From the NCBI RefSeq assembly GCF_018343515.1, contig NZ_JAGYPD010000008.1, forward strand, positions 1 through 64,000: DNA of 64,000 nucleotides, given 5' to 3'. A model generated the notes under the pieces. The model worked only from the letters and a program-made list of their open reading frames with translations, ran no database searches and had not been told where the DNA came from. The position numbers and the translations under genes are program-made. Source of the stretch: Bacillus sp. FJAT-50079. Lineage in GTDB: Bacteria; Bacillota; Bacilli; Bacillales; Bacillaceae_C. Below, piece after piece: positions 46,845 to 55,121 of the stretch. How positions within the stretch are numbered: position 1 is the first letter of the stretch; every line of letters starts with the position of its first letter.

Positions 46845-47005
46845 GTTGATTACACTCAAGGTGAACGCGGTCCGTGAGTTGGTCACGAAGCCTTTGCCAG
46901 ACGATATGGAAATTTTAGGCTTCGTTCTTATATTTGCTCCTACGGGATCCCACGTTGACGCGCTTTTTCCACTGGAGTCCCCATCTTCCGCTACAATCAA
47001 CGGAA
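46845..47005. repeat. Degraded GTTGATT-type repeat downstream of lrgB
   Basis: Starts GTTGATTACACTCAAGG and ends CTACAATCAACGG, with interior pieces CTCCTACGGGATCC and CGCTTTTTCCACTGGAGTCC that look like decayed forms of the core found at 54207-54334. It also has TTAGGCTTCG/CGAAGCCT inverted pieces. The open frame across it has no ribosome site. The rest of the 46723-47158 gap shows nothing recognisable. Confidence 0.55.
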
Positions 47006-47158
47006 CCGCAAAACTAAACGTTGGCTCTGAGGGCAAGTAGAAAAAGAACATTATTGATATAAATATGTATCTAAATACCCTTCTTTCTGTGTAAAACTAA
47101 ATACTCCAAAAAAGCTCTTATTTACTGTCGAGATTTCCTTATGAACATATTAAGTAAC

Positions 47159-47848
47159 TCACATAAACCAAATAACGATCAACGGGGTAATAATCGATAC
47201 AATAACAGCTGAAAGGATCATTGCTAATGTACTTGCAGCACCCGCATTCTCACTTTCCTCCATGATTTTCGCTGTTCCAATTGCATGAGAGGCAGAGCCG
47301 ATGCCAAGTCCGCGTGCTAAGTCATGATCAATCTTCAACCATTTAAATAATGTAGGTCCAATGACTGCCCCACCAATGCCGGCGAACATTACTAGGACAG
47401 CCGCTAAAGATGTGGAGCCATCAAGCGTATTGGCAATATCCATTGCTACGGGAGTCGTAACCGATTTTGGCAAAAGCGATAAAATGATTTCTCGCTTAAT
47501 GTGAAACCATTTCCCCATCATCAATCCGCTCGTAACTCCGATTACTGAGCCGATAAAAACGCCAACCAAAATAGGAATCAAATAGTTTTTCATCATTTGT
47601 CTTTGCTTGTATAGAGGATAAGCAAGAGCAACAACAGCAGGGCCAAGAAAACGATCAATCCATTGGCCGCCAATGTTATATGTTTCATATGAAATATGAA
47701 ATAGAAGAAGTCCGAACATCACAATGAGCGTCGAAATTAAAACAGGCAAAGTAAACGGAGAAGGAAATTTCTTATTCAACCATTTCGAAAAGAAAAAAAC
47801 AACGATGGTTACGGTGATGGCAAGCAAGCCGATAAAGAAGTGATTCAT
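47159..47848 (-). CDS. lrgB: LrgB-family membrane protein
   Basis: A 229-residue LrgB/CidB-family protein with six to eight membrane spans. The conserved blocks LLPKSVTTPVAMDIA and GLGIGSASHAIGTAKIME are clear. With LrgA it forms the system linked to control of murein hydrolase activity and, in Bacillus, pyruvate uptake. The ATG at 47848 has AAGGAGG upstream; 12 further codons are open but overlap lrgA. It overlaps lrgA by 4 bp. The LytST regulator usually linked to lrgAB is absent here. Confidence 0.92.
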   Translation of the reverse strand: MNHFFIGLLAITVTIVVFFFSKWLNKKFPSPFTLPVLISTLIVMFGLLLFHISYETYNIGGQWIDRFLGPAVVALAYPLYKQRQMMKNYLIPILVGVFIGSVIGVTSGLMMGKWFHIKREIILSLLPKSVTTPVAMDIANTLDGSTSLAAVLVMFAGIGGAVIGPTLFKWLKIDHDLARGLGIGSASHAIGTAKIMEESENAGAASTLAMILSAVIVSIITPLIVIWFM

Positions 47849-48204
47849 TCTTCCTGCCTCCTTACAAGCCACTGACTTATCCATCCCGTTCCCATCATGA
47901 CAAGGATCGTGCTTATTAGCACAATCACAATAATGACAAGCCCTTTCCCTTTAAATAAATCTAAGTAATTCATAATCCCAACCGTAACTGGCACGAAAAA
48001 TAATGGCAAATAGCGAATTAATAAAAGTGATCCGGCTTTAATCCAATCTTGTTTAATCACATTTGTAAGCAATAAAATAAATAATAGCAACATCCCGATA
48101 ATGCTACCTGGAATGAACAAGTGAAACGTTTTTTGAATGAAAACACCAAGTAAATATAAGACGTATAAAAAGGAAATTTGAATAATCATTCTTACAATGT
48201 TCAA
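47845..48204 (-). CDS. lrgA: LrgA/CidA-family holin-like protein
   Basis: A 119-residue holin-like membrane protein with four spans. Typical text is FIPGSIIGMLLLFILL and RYLPLFFVPVTVGIMNY. I chose the TTG at 48204 because AAGGAG lies exactly 8 bases before it and the protein then starts MNIVRMIIQISF as in the family; an ATG at 48228 (eight codons longer) and an ATG at 48189 are the alternatives. First gene of lrgAB. Confidence 0.88.
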   Translation of the reverse strand: MNIVRMIIQISFLYVLYLLGVFIQKTFHLFIPGSIIGMLLLFILLLTNVIKQDWIKAGSLLLIRYLPLFFVPVTVGIMNYLDLFKGKGLVIIVIVLISTILVMMGTGWISQWLVRRQEE

Positions 48205-48277
48205 TGTCCGCTCTCCTTGCAAGCTCATTTCTAATCTGAATTTTGTATATCAAAATGGGATCTTCTTTTTGTATTCC

Positions 48278-48417
48278 TATATAAGTTGAATAAATAACAT
48301 TCATAAAATGTGGGAAGTAAATACCGTTGATTTCCGTTCCAGGCGGAGACTCCAATTAACTAGGTATGCATCTGTGTAAAAACATTTAAATGGACAATCT
48401 TTATTTCAATTTATATA
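48278..48417. repeat. Dispersed TIR repeat element, copy C
   Basis: A 140-bp element with ends TATATAAGTTGAATAAAT and ATTTCAATTTATATA, slightly decayed inverted repeats of copies A and B. It shares the blocks ACCGTTGATTTCCGTTCCAGGC and AACTAGGTATGCATCTG; the middle is shortest of the three copies. It lies between ogt and lrgA, about 70 bp upstream of the lrgA start. Confidence 0.82.
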
Positions 48418-48439
48418 TGTTCCGATTTTTATTTTCTTA

Positions 48440-48952
48440 TCATCGATTCTCCTCCCCTTCCAATTTCAACAAATACTCCTTCATTTCAATGCCAGCCCGA
48501 AACCCAGTCAATGAGCCGTTTTTTCCAATAACTCGATGACATGGGACGGCAATGAGGACGGGATTGGCGCCAATTGCGGAGCCAACCGCCCGAACTGCTT
48601 TGGGCTTTTGGATTCGCTCAGCGATATCCGAATAGGAGTGTGTTTGTCCATATGGGATCTGTTTCAATGCTTCCCATACTGCATGTTGAAATGCTGTTCC
48701 CTTTATATCGATTGGCAATGTTATTGCTTTTCTCCTCCCTTCGAAATATTCACGAAGCTCATGAACATATGGTTGTAAAGCTTCCTTACTTTCCACAATA
48801 TTTGCCTTGGGAAAATGCTTTTGTAGCCATGCTTCTAATTGTTCATACGCCTCTCCGGGTGAACCGATGTAACAAAGTCCATTTTCAGTTTTTGCTAAAT
48901 ATAAACTCCAGTTGTCATCCTCAAATTTTGACCAATAAATCATTTCTTTCAT
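48440..48952 (-). CDS. ogt: Methylated-DNA-protein-cysteine methyltransferase
   Basis: Repairs O6-alkylguanine by moving the alkyl group to its own cysteine. The 170-residue protein has the active-site block PCHRVIG and the recognition-helix region SYSDIAERIQKPKAVRAVG, plus a divergent N-terminal domain. The ATG at 48952 has AAAAGGAG upstream. It overlaps the stop of the HTH-TPR regulator gene (TTATGAAAG), so its translation is coupled to that gene. Confidence 0.94.
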   Translation of the reverse strand: MKEMIYWSKFEDDNWSLYLAKTENGLCYIGSPGEAYEQLEAWLQKHFPKANIVESKEALQPYVHELREYFEGRRKAITLPIDIKGTAFQHAVWEALKQIPYGQTHSYSDIAERIQKPKAVRAVGSAIGANPVLIAVPCHRVIGKNGSLTGFRAGIEMKEYLLKLEGEENR

Positions 48953-50181
48953 AATGAACACTCCTTTTGAATTCTTTCATTGATTTCGTAAATAAAATCT
49001 TTATAAGGTGTATGTGGCAATGGATCGATATTTTTTACCGCTAATTTTGCGAACGTTAGAGCCTCCACATGATTCCCCAATTTCAAATGGCAGAGAGCCT
49101 TGTAAGAATCGGTTACATAAAAAACAGATAAATCAAATGGATGATGCATATAAGATGGTATTTTTACTTGATCAAGCCAATGTAAAGATTGTTCAAATTG
49201 CGAAAGACCATATAAAGCGATTCCTTTTCCTATAAAAAAGTATGGGCGATAGATCTTGTCCAAGCTTCGCCTTGTTAAAATCCCCTCGATCTTTTCCAAG
49301 GCTTGACCAAATTTCCCCTCCAAATTCAATAGCTCAATATTCATTAAATCATAAAATAAAAGCGAATGTGTATCATCAGCAAATTGACCGTATTGTTTTA
49401 GTTTTTCTTGGTAAAAAAATAGCTTCTGCTCATTTTTTGACATCATCGCTTCAAATGCTGCAAGTCGATACAAGTCATCAATACGATAAAAAATGCGATG
49501 CTTTTTGGAATATTCGATTGCCTCTTCCATTACACGTATGGCCGAGATTGAATCGCCAACAGCGAAATGCAATGTCGCTTCATGATAATCAAAATCAACC
49601 CTTGTAATCGGATCGATAAATGCATGATTTGATTCGACCTCTGCTCGTTCACGAAGCAAAATGTCTAATGCTTGCCCATATTGATGTTCTGTATATTTCA
49701 CCGAAGCCCGGAATAAACCAATGTTTGCCCGCTTAGAAATAATGTTCATTTTTTCATACATGTTAGCAGCACGGTCAGAGTATTCTTTCCAACCTGTTTG
49801 TTTATTGCGAAACAGACATTTACTATATATATCTAATAATCGAGCAGCTTCATATCCTTGCGTCAGTTTTTCTACATATGGGGTTACTAACGCAATGATT
49901 TGCTCGTCCTCATCCGCCTTCTTTTCAATATCAACATTGAATAGCTTTTCAGCCTGTTCAAGTACATCTCTCAGTTCCTGTACACTAATTTCCTCTAACA
50001 GCTCGGTCATTTCAACTCCAAGTTGCCCTGCAATATACGCCAAGCTTTCCATCGAAGGATTCGCTTTATTATTTTCAATCAGGCTGAGCATTCCTTTTGT
50101 TAGCTTCTCGCCCGCTAGCTGCTCTAATGTCAGCTTTTTTTGTTTGCGGATTGTTCTGATCCGCTCTCCTAACGTATTCAT
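48949..50181 (-). CDS. HTH-TPR transcriptional regulator (RNPP/NprR-like layout)
   Basis: A 410-residue regulator with an N-terminal Cro/C1-type HTH (about 4-58; TLEQLAGEKLTKGMLSLIENNKANPS) and a long array of helical TPR-like repeats to the C-terminus. Size and order match peptide-sensing RNPP regulators such as NprR, but no signal peptide gene follows; ogt overlaps its 3' end instead. GAGGTG lies 6 bases before ATG 50181. It diverges from an MFS exporter gene, and two identical 17-bp palindromes lie in the shared promoter region, so it probably controls the exporter and itself. What it senses is unknown. Confidence 0.88.
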   Translation of the reverse strand: MNTLGERIRTIRKQKKLTLEQLAGEKLTKGMLSLIENNKANPSMESLAYIAGQLGVEMTELLEEISVQELRDVLEQAEKLFNVDIEKKADEDEQIIALVTPYVEKLTQGYEAARLLDIYSKCLFRNKQTGWKEYSDRAANMYEKMNIISKRANIGLFRASVKYTEHQYGQALDILLRERAEVESNHAFIDPITRVDFDYHEATLHFAVGDSISAIRVMEEAIEYSKKHRIFYRIDDLYRLAAFEAMMSKNEQKLFFYQEKLKQYGQFADDTHSLLFYDLMNIELLNLEGKFGQALEKIEGILTRRSLDKIYRPYFFIGKGIALYGLSQFEQSLHWLDQVKIPSYMHHPFDLSVFYVTDSYKALCHLKLGNHVEALTFAKLAVKNIDPLPHTPYKDFIYEINERIQKECSL

Positions 50182-50207
50182 ATTACTCACCTCTTCGTCA
50201 CGATCAT

Positions 50208-50224
50208 GTTTAATTATATTAAAC
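50208..50224. promoter_or_regulatory. Palindromic operator 1 (HTH-TPR side)
   Basis: GTTTAATTATATTAAAC is a perfect inverted repeat GTTTAAT-N3-ATTAAAC. Read on the minus strand it contains TATAAT, the likely -10 box of the HTH-TPR gene, so binding would shut off that gene (autoregulation). Confidence 0.82.
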
Positions 50225-50230
50225 TTTAGC

Positions 50231-50259
50231 TTGAAATGGAAATCATTGCGTGCTACGAT
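50231..50259 (+). promoter_or_regulatory. MFS exporter promoter
   Basis: TTGAAA (50231-50236) and TACGAT (50254-50259) are exactly 17 bases apart. The promoter lies between the two palindromic operators. Confidence 0.78.
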
Positions 50260-50261
50260 AA

Positions 50262-50278
50262 GTTTAATAAAATTAAAC
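50262..50278. promoter_or_regulatory. Palindromic operator 2 (MFS side)
   Basis: GTTTAATAAAATTAAAC is the same GTTTAAT-N3-ATTAAAC palindrome, extended to 21 bp by AA/TT flanks. It covers the expected start of exporter transcription. Centres of the two operators are 54 bp apart, about five helical turns. Confidence 0.84.
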
Positions 50279-50297
50279 TTACGAATGGAGTGGCATC

Positions 50298-51605
50298 ATG
50301 GACGCTGTTTTAAAGCGAAAAAAGGCGACCTATCATTTATGGACATTTGCAATTAGTAAGTTGATATCTTCATTTGGTGCTCAAGTTTATACATTTGCCA
50401 TTAGCTTCTATATATTACAAACGACTGGATCAGCAACAAGCTTTGCAACAAATTTAATATGTAATTTATTGCCGCGTGCACTCGCTGCACCGTTTGCGGG
50501 ATATGTAGCCGATCGTTATTCACGAAAAGCGATTGTCATTATCTCGCAATTAGCGACAACGGCCGCAATCGGAGGACTTTTGTTTGTTACCTTAACAATC
50601 GGCTTATCACTGCCAGCCATTTTTACAACAACATGCCTTTTATCGCTTACATCCACCTTCTCCACTGTGACCTTCACATCCTCAGTTACAGGGCTTGTGG
50701 ACGAAGAACGCATTCAAAGGGCGATGTCTTTAAATCAAATGTCGATGTCCTTTGCCGCAATCGGAAGCCCTGCTGTCGGTGGCCTTTTATATGGGGTTGT
50801 CTCAATGCCTGTGTTTCTTATTATGTACATGAGTGCCTCGACAATTGCAGTCATCCTTGAATCAACGATGAATTTTAAACTGTTTGCAAAACAAAAAGAA
50901 ATGGTCAACGCTGAAGAAAATGAATCGATGTGGCAAAGTATGAAGGCAGGCCTTTCTTATTTAAAATTGAAGTCTGTCATTATGACCATTATCTGGATAA
51001 GTCTATTAATCAATTTCTTCTTCGGTGCATTTGAGGTTGGTTATTCATATATTCTTATTGAAAAAATGAAAATGGCATCCCAGCATTTCGGAATTACAGA
51101 AGGGGCATTTGCAGCAGGCATGTTATTAATGTCCGTATATTTCTCCGTGCGCAAAGAAGTTGCATTTCCTCTTCTTATATCAAAGCGCGGAATCCTTACG
51201 CTAGGAGCACTAATGGGAATCGTTGGGTTCCCCTTAATCGTCCCACTGCCATATGGGTTAATTTTTTCTTTTTATGTCGTGCTAATGTTTGCCTTCGGTG
51301 CAATGGTGATTATGGTGAATACACCGATTCAAGTGATGATGCAAAAGCAAATAGAGGATGAATTTAAAGGACGCGTGTTCTCCATCCTTGAAACAATGTC
51401 ACTCGCACTTATGCCGTTAGCAATGGTATTATACGGATTTCTATATGATATTTTTCCAGGACAATGGATCTTACTTACATCGGCAGCAATTTTAATTGCT
51501 ATCGTCCTTGTTCTTGCTAGACCATCTGTCATACGAAAAGCGCATCCTGAACTTTATGGGCGAAAATCCGCCAATACAAAAGCCGGATTAGCTTCATATA
51601 AATAA
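50298..51605 (+). CDS. MFS transporter, probable drug or metabolite exporter
   Basis: A 435-residue major facilitator protein with about 12 membrane spans, of the MFS_3/EntS-like exporter group. The loop 2-3 motif is read in GYVADRYSRKAIVI (about residues 73-86), and a charged central loop (about 195-215) splits the two halves. GGAG lies 7 bases before the ATG. It is divergent from the HTH-TPR regulator and bracketed by its putative operators, so it is probably induced by the compound or stress that regulator senses. Substrate is unknown. Confidence 0.9.
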   Translation: MDAVLKRKKATYHLWTFAISKLISSFGAQVYTFAISFYILQTTGSATSFATNLICNLLPRALAAPFAGYVADRYSRKAIVIISQLATTAAIGGLLFVTLTIGLSLPAIFTTTCLLSLTSTFSTVTFTSSVTGLVDEERIQRAMSLNQMSMSFAAIGSPAVGGLLYGVVSMPVFLIMYMSASTIAVILESTMNFKLFAKQKEMVNAEENESMWQSMKAGLSYLKLKSVIMTIIWISLLINFFFGAFEVGYSYILIEKMKMASQHFGITEGAFAAGMLLMSVYFSVRKEVAFPLLISKRGILTLGALMGIVGFPLIVPLPYGLIFSFYVVLMFAFGAMVIMVNTPIQVMMQKQIEDEFKGRVFSILETMSLALMPLAMVLYGFLYDIFPGQWILLTSAAILIAIVLVLARPSVIRKAHPELYGRKSANTKAGLASYK

Positions 51606-51656
51606 TTTTAGCAAACTTGTAACATCTTGTTTTTGATTAAAAGTATGTAATAAATA

Positions 51657-51694
51657 AAACACCACTTAGAAAAGCTATTCTCTAAGCGGTGTTT
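51657..51694 (+). terminator. Bidirectional terminator between the MFS and GntR genes
   Basis: AAACACCACTTAGA pairs with TCTAAGCGGTGTTT (one mismatch), with T runs on both strands. It serves the converging MFS (+) and gntR (-) genes. Confidence 0.88.
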
Positions 51695-51702
51695 TTGAAT
51701 TG

Positions 51703-52440
51703 TTATTTGAAAACATTTAATTTTATTTTTGAGAACTGTTGCGGGATATAAAATTTAGTATTCATTAATGGATACTCTTCATTGGCATATAGGTTTTCTA
51801 ATAATAAAAAGCACTCATTTCGGCCAACTAATTTTTCTTTTGGATCATCTAAAATAACAGTATGTGTATATTTGATCTCAATATCTCCATAATTGGCATA
51901 AGTATATGCTTGGTTTTCAAGAAAATCGAGTATTTGTTCCCTATTATCTAAATCCAAAGATAAACGCTCCACTGTTTGCATAGACATAAAAGTAAAGGCG
52001 TATGCTATTAAAACATTTTCCTTCCGATAAAACCGTTCTAAAGCGACTACTTTAGATGAATCCCTTTTTAATATTTTTTTCGTATATTCGGTATCTATAT
52101 CGAATCGATAATCTAAATCTATCCGGTCAAATCTACTTGTATGGCACTTATGCATCGGGTTACTTAATTTGTCTAATGGAACAGCATCTTGTTGTTTATA
52201 AAATGAGTCAATGACAAAGTTTCCCTTCCCACGAATATTTCTTACTAATCCATCATCTTGCAAAAGAGCCAAAGCTTGTCTTAATGTTGAACGGCTAATC
52301 CCTAGTTTACTAGCTAAATCTGGTTCAGAAGGTAGCCTGCTGCCCACTGGGTATTCTCCCTTTGTAATTCGCAGAAGGAGTTCATCATATACGTTTAGAT
52401 AAAGTGGTCTTTTCAAATTATCTAGTTTATTTTGATTCAT
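51703..52440 (-). CDS. GntR-family (HutC/UTRA) regulator of nucleoside salvage
   Basis: A 245-residue regulator: winged helix (about 12-78; GSRLPSEPDLASKLGISRSTLRQAL) and a UTRA ligand domain (about 95-240). It is the last gene on the strand after the permease, deoD and deoB, and so probably controls this purine nucleoside salvage set; the ligand could be a nucleoside or phosphorylated sugar. A hairpin terminator lies between deoB and this gene, and only about 30 bp separates that terminator from its start, so it may depend on readthrough. Confidence 0.88.
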   Translation of the reverse strand: MNQNKLDNLKRPLYLNVYDELLLRITKGEYPVGSRLPSEPDLASKLGISRSTLRQALALLQDDGLVRNIRGKGNFVIDSFYKQQDAVPLDKLSNPMHKCHTSRFDRIDLDYRFDIDTEYTKKILKRDSSKVVALERFYRKENVLIAYAFTFMSMQTVERLSLDLDNREQILDFLENQAYTYANYGDIEIKYTHTVILDDPKEKLVGRNECFLLLENLYANEEYPLMNTKFYIPQQFSKIKLNVFK

Positions 52441-52469
52441 TCTTTCCGTATCCTTTTCGTTTTTTTAAC

Positions 52470-52504
52470 AAAGACCCCCAAAAGTATAACTTTTGGAGGT
52501 CTTT
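52470..52504 (-). terminator. Terminator between deoB and the GntR gene
   Basis: AAAGACCTCCAAAAG pairs with CTTTTGGGGGTCTTT (one wobble or mismatch) around TTATA on the minus strand, followed by a T run. It lies 14 bp after deoB. Confidence 0.88.
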
Positions 52505-52517
52505 CTATCGTAACATA

Positions 52518-53702
52518 TTATTTTAGAAATTGTAAAAAGGAGTTTCCGTTTTCAGGCATTTTTACTTTGAAATTATCAGCTATTGTTGCACCGATATCGG
52601 CAAATGTATCATTTTCAGGTAATCTGCCAGAACTGTTTAACCGCTTCGAAAAAGCCAAAACGGGAACGAACTCGCGAGTATGGTCTGTCCCAGGAAATGT
52701 TGGGTCATTGCCGTGGTCAGCCGTAATGATTAATAAATCATCTTCTCGAATTAAATCTAATACTTCGTCTAAACGTTGATCAAATGCTTCTAATGCTTTT
52801 CCATAGCCTTCAGGATCACGGCGATGGCCATATAAAGCATCAAAATCAACCAAATTTAAGAAACTCATTCCTGTAAAATCTTGCTTTAAGACTTCAAGCA
52901 ATTTGTCCATCCCATCCATATTGTCTTTCGTACGAATTGATTCAGTAACTCCTTCACCATCAAAAATATCATTAATTTTTCCGATGGCGATGACATCATA
53001 GCCGCCATCTTGCAAACTATTCATCACTGTTTTACTGAATGGTTTTAAGGCATAGTCATGACGATTCGATGTTCTTGTAAAGTTTCCGGGCTCGCCCACA
53101 AATGGTCTCGCAATAATTCGACCAATTAAATACTCAGGGTCTTTTGTGATTTCTCGAACCTTTTCACAAATATTATATAATTCTTCCAGGGGGATGATTT
53201 CTTCATGGGCAGCAATTTGCAGAACAGGGTCTGCCGATGTATAGACAATCAAATCTCCTGTTTTCATTTGATGCTCACCATATTCATCAATGACACCTGT
53301 TCCGCTAGCAGGTTTATTACCAACTACTTTACGCCCGGTCATTTCTTCAATCTGTTTGATTAATTTGTCAGGGAATCCATTCGGGTACACGTTAAATGGT
53401 TTATCAATATTCAGCCCCATGATTTCCCAATGGCCTGTCATTGTATCTTTACCCACTGATTTTTCTTGTAATTTAGTGTAATAGGCAAGAGGATTGTTCG
53501 CCTTCGCTACACCCGGTATTTCTTCAATATTAGACAGACCTAATTTTGCTAGGTTAGGCACATTCAATCCATTCATATACTCTGCAATATGTTTTAGCGT
53601 ATGTGAACCAACATCATTAAATTGATCCGCATCTTTCCCTTCCCCGATCCCTACTGAATCCATGACAATTAAGTGAATGCGTTTAAATGTATTCAAGCTC
53701 AT
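52518..53702 (-). CDS. deoB: Phosphopentomutase
   Basis: Interconverts (deoxy)ribose 1-phosphate and 5-phosphate, linking nucleoside breakdown to the pentose phosphate pathway. The 394-residue metalloenzyme of the alkaline phosphatase superfamily has the catalytic region [10 protein letters not shown], the bridging-residue block [12 protein letters not shown] and the metal site [20 protein letters not shown]. Length matches the family. The ribosome site (AAGAAGAG) is weak and close to the ATG. It works with deoD, 685 bp upstream on the same strand. Confidence 0.96.
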   Translation of the reverse strand: MSLNTFKRIHLIVMDSVGIGEGKDADQFNDVGSHTLKHIAEYMNGLNVPNLAKLGLSNIEEIPGVAKANNPLAYYTKLQEKSVGKDTMTGHWEIMGLNIDKPFNVYPNGFPDKLIKQIEEMTGRKVVGNKPASGTGVIDEYGEHQMKTGDLIVYTSADPVLQIAAHEEIIPLEELYNICEKVREITKDPEYLIGRIIARPFVGEPGNFTRTSNRHDYALKPFSKTVMNSLQDGGYDVIAIGKINDIFDGEGVTESIRTKDNMDGMDKLLEVLKQDFTGMSFLNLVDFDALYGHRRDPEGYGKALEAFDQRLDEVLDLIREDDLLIITADHGNDPTFPGTDHTREFVPVLAFSKRLNSSGRLPENDTFADIGATIADNFKVKMPENGNSFLQFLK

Positions 53703-53799
53703 CTCTTCTTTCTATATGTTTAGTACTTTAATAAAAAAACCTTGCTCAAAATATGAAGGCACTAGAAAAGTTCCCATAATGCAAGTATCAATTAATACT

Positions 53800-53835
53800 G
53801 TTGATTTCCGCGGAAGGCACTTCGCTCCAATCAAC
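53800..53835. repeat. Short GTTGATT-type repeat fragment
   Basis: GTTGATTTCCGCGGAAGGCA followed by CTTCGCTCCAATCAAC: a 36-bp minimal version of the repeat core, with both ends but almost no middle. Confidence 0.6.
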
Positions 53836-54106
53836 GGAATCAGCTAAAAATCAACAATCAAGCTTAATAGACACGAAATTAAAAAGGGCATAATAACCTA
53901 AATTCAAAGGGAATTAACACTTTCCTGCGGGATAATTATAGTACCAATTTTATAAGTATGGGTACTGTGGTTCAAAAACAACAATCATTGATTTTTAGTC
54001 CATTTAAGTTTCCCTTCACAAACACAACGGATATCTTGTTGAGTATGGCCAGAGACACAGTAAGTAATCGAAGATTGAAACGAATTGATTACAATATCAG
54101 TAAAAG

Positions 54107-54146
54107 GACGACTCAAAATTCACATTTAGAATTTTGAGTCGTCTTT
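54107..54146 (-). terminator. Terminator between deoD and deoB
   Basis: A perfect 14-bp stem (GACGACTCAAAATT at 54107-54120, AATTTTGAGTCGTC at 54130-54143) with T-rich flanks on both strands. It probably ends the permease-deoD transcript, so deoB needs its own promoter. I see no gene in 53836-54106. Confidence 0.85.
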
Positions 54147-54206
54147 TCACAAGGAATTGAAGTGCTAAAAAAGCTTCGTTTATATTTCTAGCGAAATTCT
54201 TACTGC

Positions 54207-54334
54207 GTTGATTGAAGTGAAGGGTACGAGACTCCTGCGGGAATAGCGGGACAGGTGAGACCCCACAGGCGCAGAGCGCCGAGGAGGCTCACCGCCCGCC
54301 CCGCGGAAAGCGAGTACCTGTAACGGAAATCAAC
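54207..54334. repeat. GTTGATT-type 128-bp intergenic repeat
   Basis: Starts GTTGATTGAAGTGAAGGGTA and ends TGTAACGGAAATCAAC, with a GC-rich interior (CTCCTGCGGGAATAGCGGGA, CACCGCCCGCCCCGCGG) that can fold into a long stem. I recognise this sequence as a class of repeat seen in many Bacillaceae genomes. Its GC content is far above its surroundings. Parts recur inside copy B at 23902 and in degraded form at 46845. Confidence 0.82.
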
Positions 54335-54387
54335 ACTCATATTCGTCCCACCAAAATAATAGTAAGGCTTTTTTCTATAGCTGATTT

Positions 54388-55098
54388 CTATTCATTAATA
54401 AGAGTCTCTAACGCAACAGTGATCATGTCATTAAATGTTGTTTGGCGTTCTTCCGCTGTCGTTTCTTCGCCTGTAATCACGTGGTCACTCACGGTCATAA
54501 TACTTAAAACATCAATATTGTATTTTGCTCCAAGTAGATAAAGAGCCGATGTCTCCATATCTACACCTAACACACCGTAATCAGCGAGCTTATGGATCAT
54601 GGACTCATCGTCTTCATAGAATGAATCGCCAGTGTACACATTACCTACATGAACTCTTAAACCATCATTCTGTTTAGAGATGCGATATGCTCTTTCAAGT
54701 AAATTAAATGCTGCGTTCGGTGCATAATTAATTTGCGGGAAAATGATGTTTTGCATTTTCGAATCATTTGTAGCCGCCATTGCCATAACAATGTCACGGA
54801 TTTTCACTTCGCGCTTCATCGCTCCGATTGTGCCGATTCGAATAATATTTTTCACACCATAATCTTTAATAAGCTCAGTGGCATAAATACTCATGGAAGG
54901 AGCACCCATTCCAGAAGACTGGATAGAAATCTTCTGCCCTTTATATGTCCCGGTATAACCATACATTCCGCGGACTGTATTATGGCACTCAACATCCTCT
55001 AAAAAAGTATCTGCAATATACTTAGCACGAAGTGGATCTCCTGGCATTAATACTTTTTCAGATATTTGACCTTCTTTTGCATTTAAATGGATACTCAT
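54388..55098 (-). CDS. deoD: Purine nucleoside phosphorylase (DeoD type)
   Basis: Splits purine (deoxy)nucleosides into base and (deoxy)ribose 1-phosphate. The 236-residue hexameric-type enzyme has the phosphate-binding MPGDPLRAKYIAD, SSGMGAPSMSIYA, the substrate-binding GVDMETSALY and the catalytic Asp in TVSDHVITGEETTAEERQ-type text. The start MSIHLNAKEG at 55098 fits the family; a TTG four codons upstream is unlikely. It lies 23 bp after the permease gene. Confidence 0.95.
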   Translation of the reverse strand: MSIHLNAKEGQISEKVLMPGDPLRAKYIADTFLEDVECHNTVRGMYGYTGTYKGQKISIQSSGMGAPSMSIYATELIKDYGVKNIIRIGTIGAMKREVKIRDIVMAMAATNDSKMQNIIFPQINYAPNAAFNLLERAYRISKQNDGLRVHVGNVYTGDSFYEDDESMIHKLADYGVLGVDMETSALYLLGAKYNIDVLSIMTVSDHVITGEETTAEERQTTFNDMITVALETLINE

Positions 55099-55121
55099 AA
55101 TAATTTCCAACCCCCGAATAA

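Noticed and set aside
46779-47051. 90-codon minus-strand frame between the PHP phosphatase and lrgB genes
   Set aside because: It is built from a decayed intergenic repeat and lacks a ribosome site.
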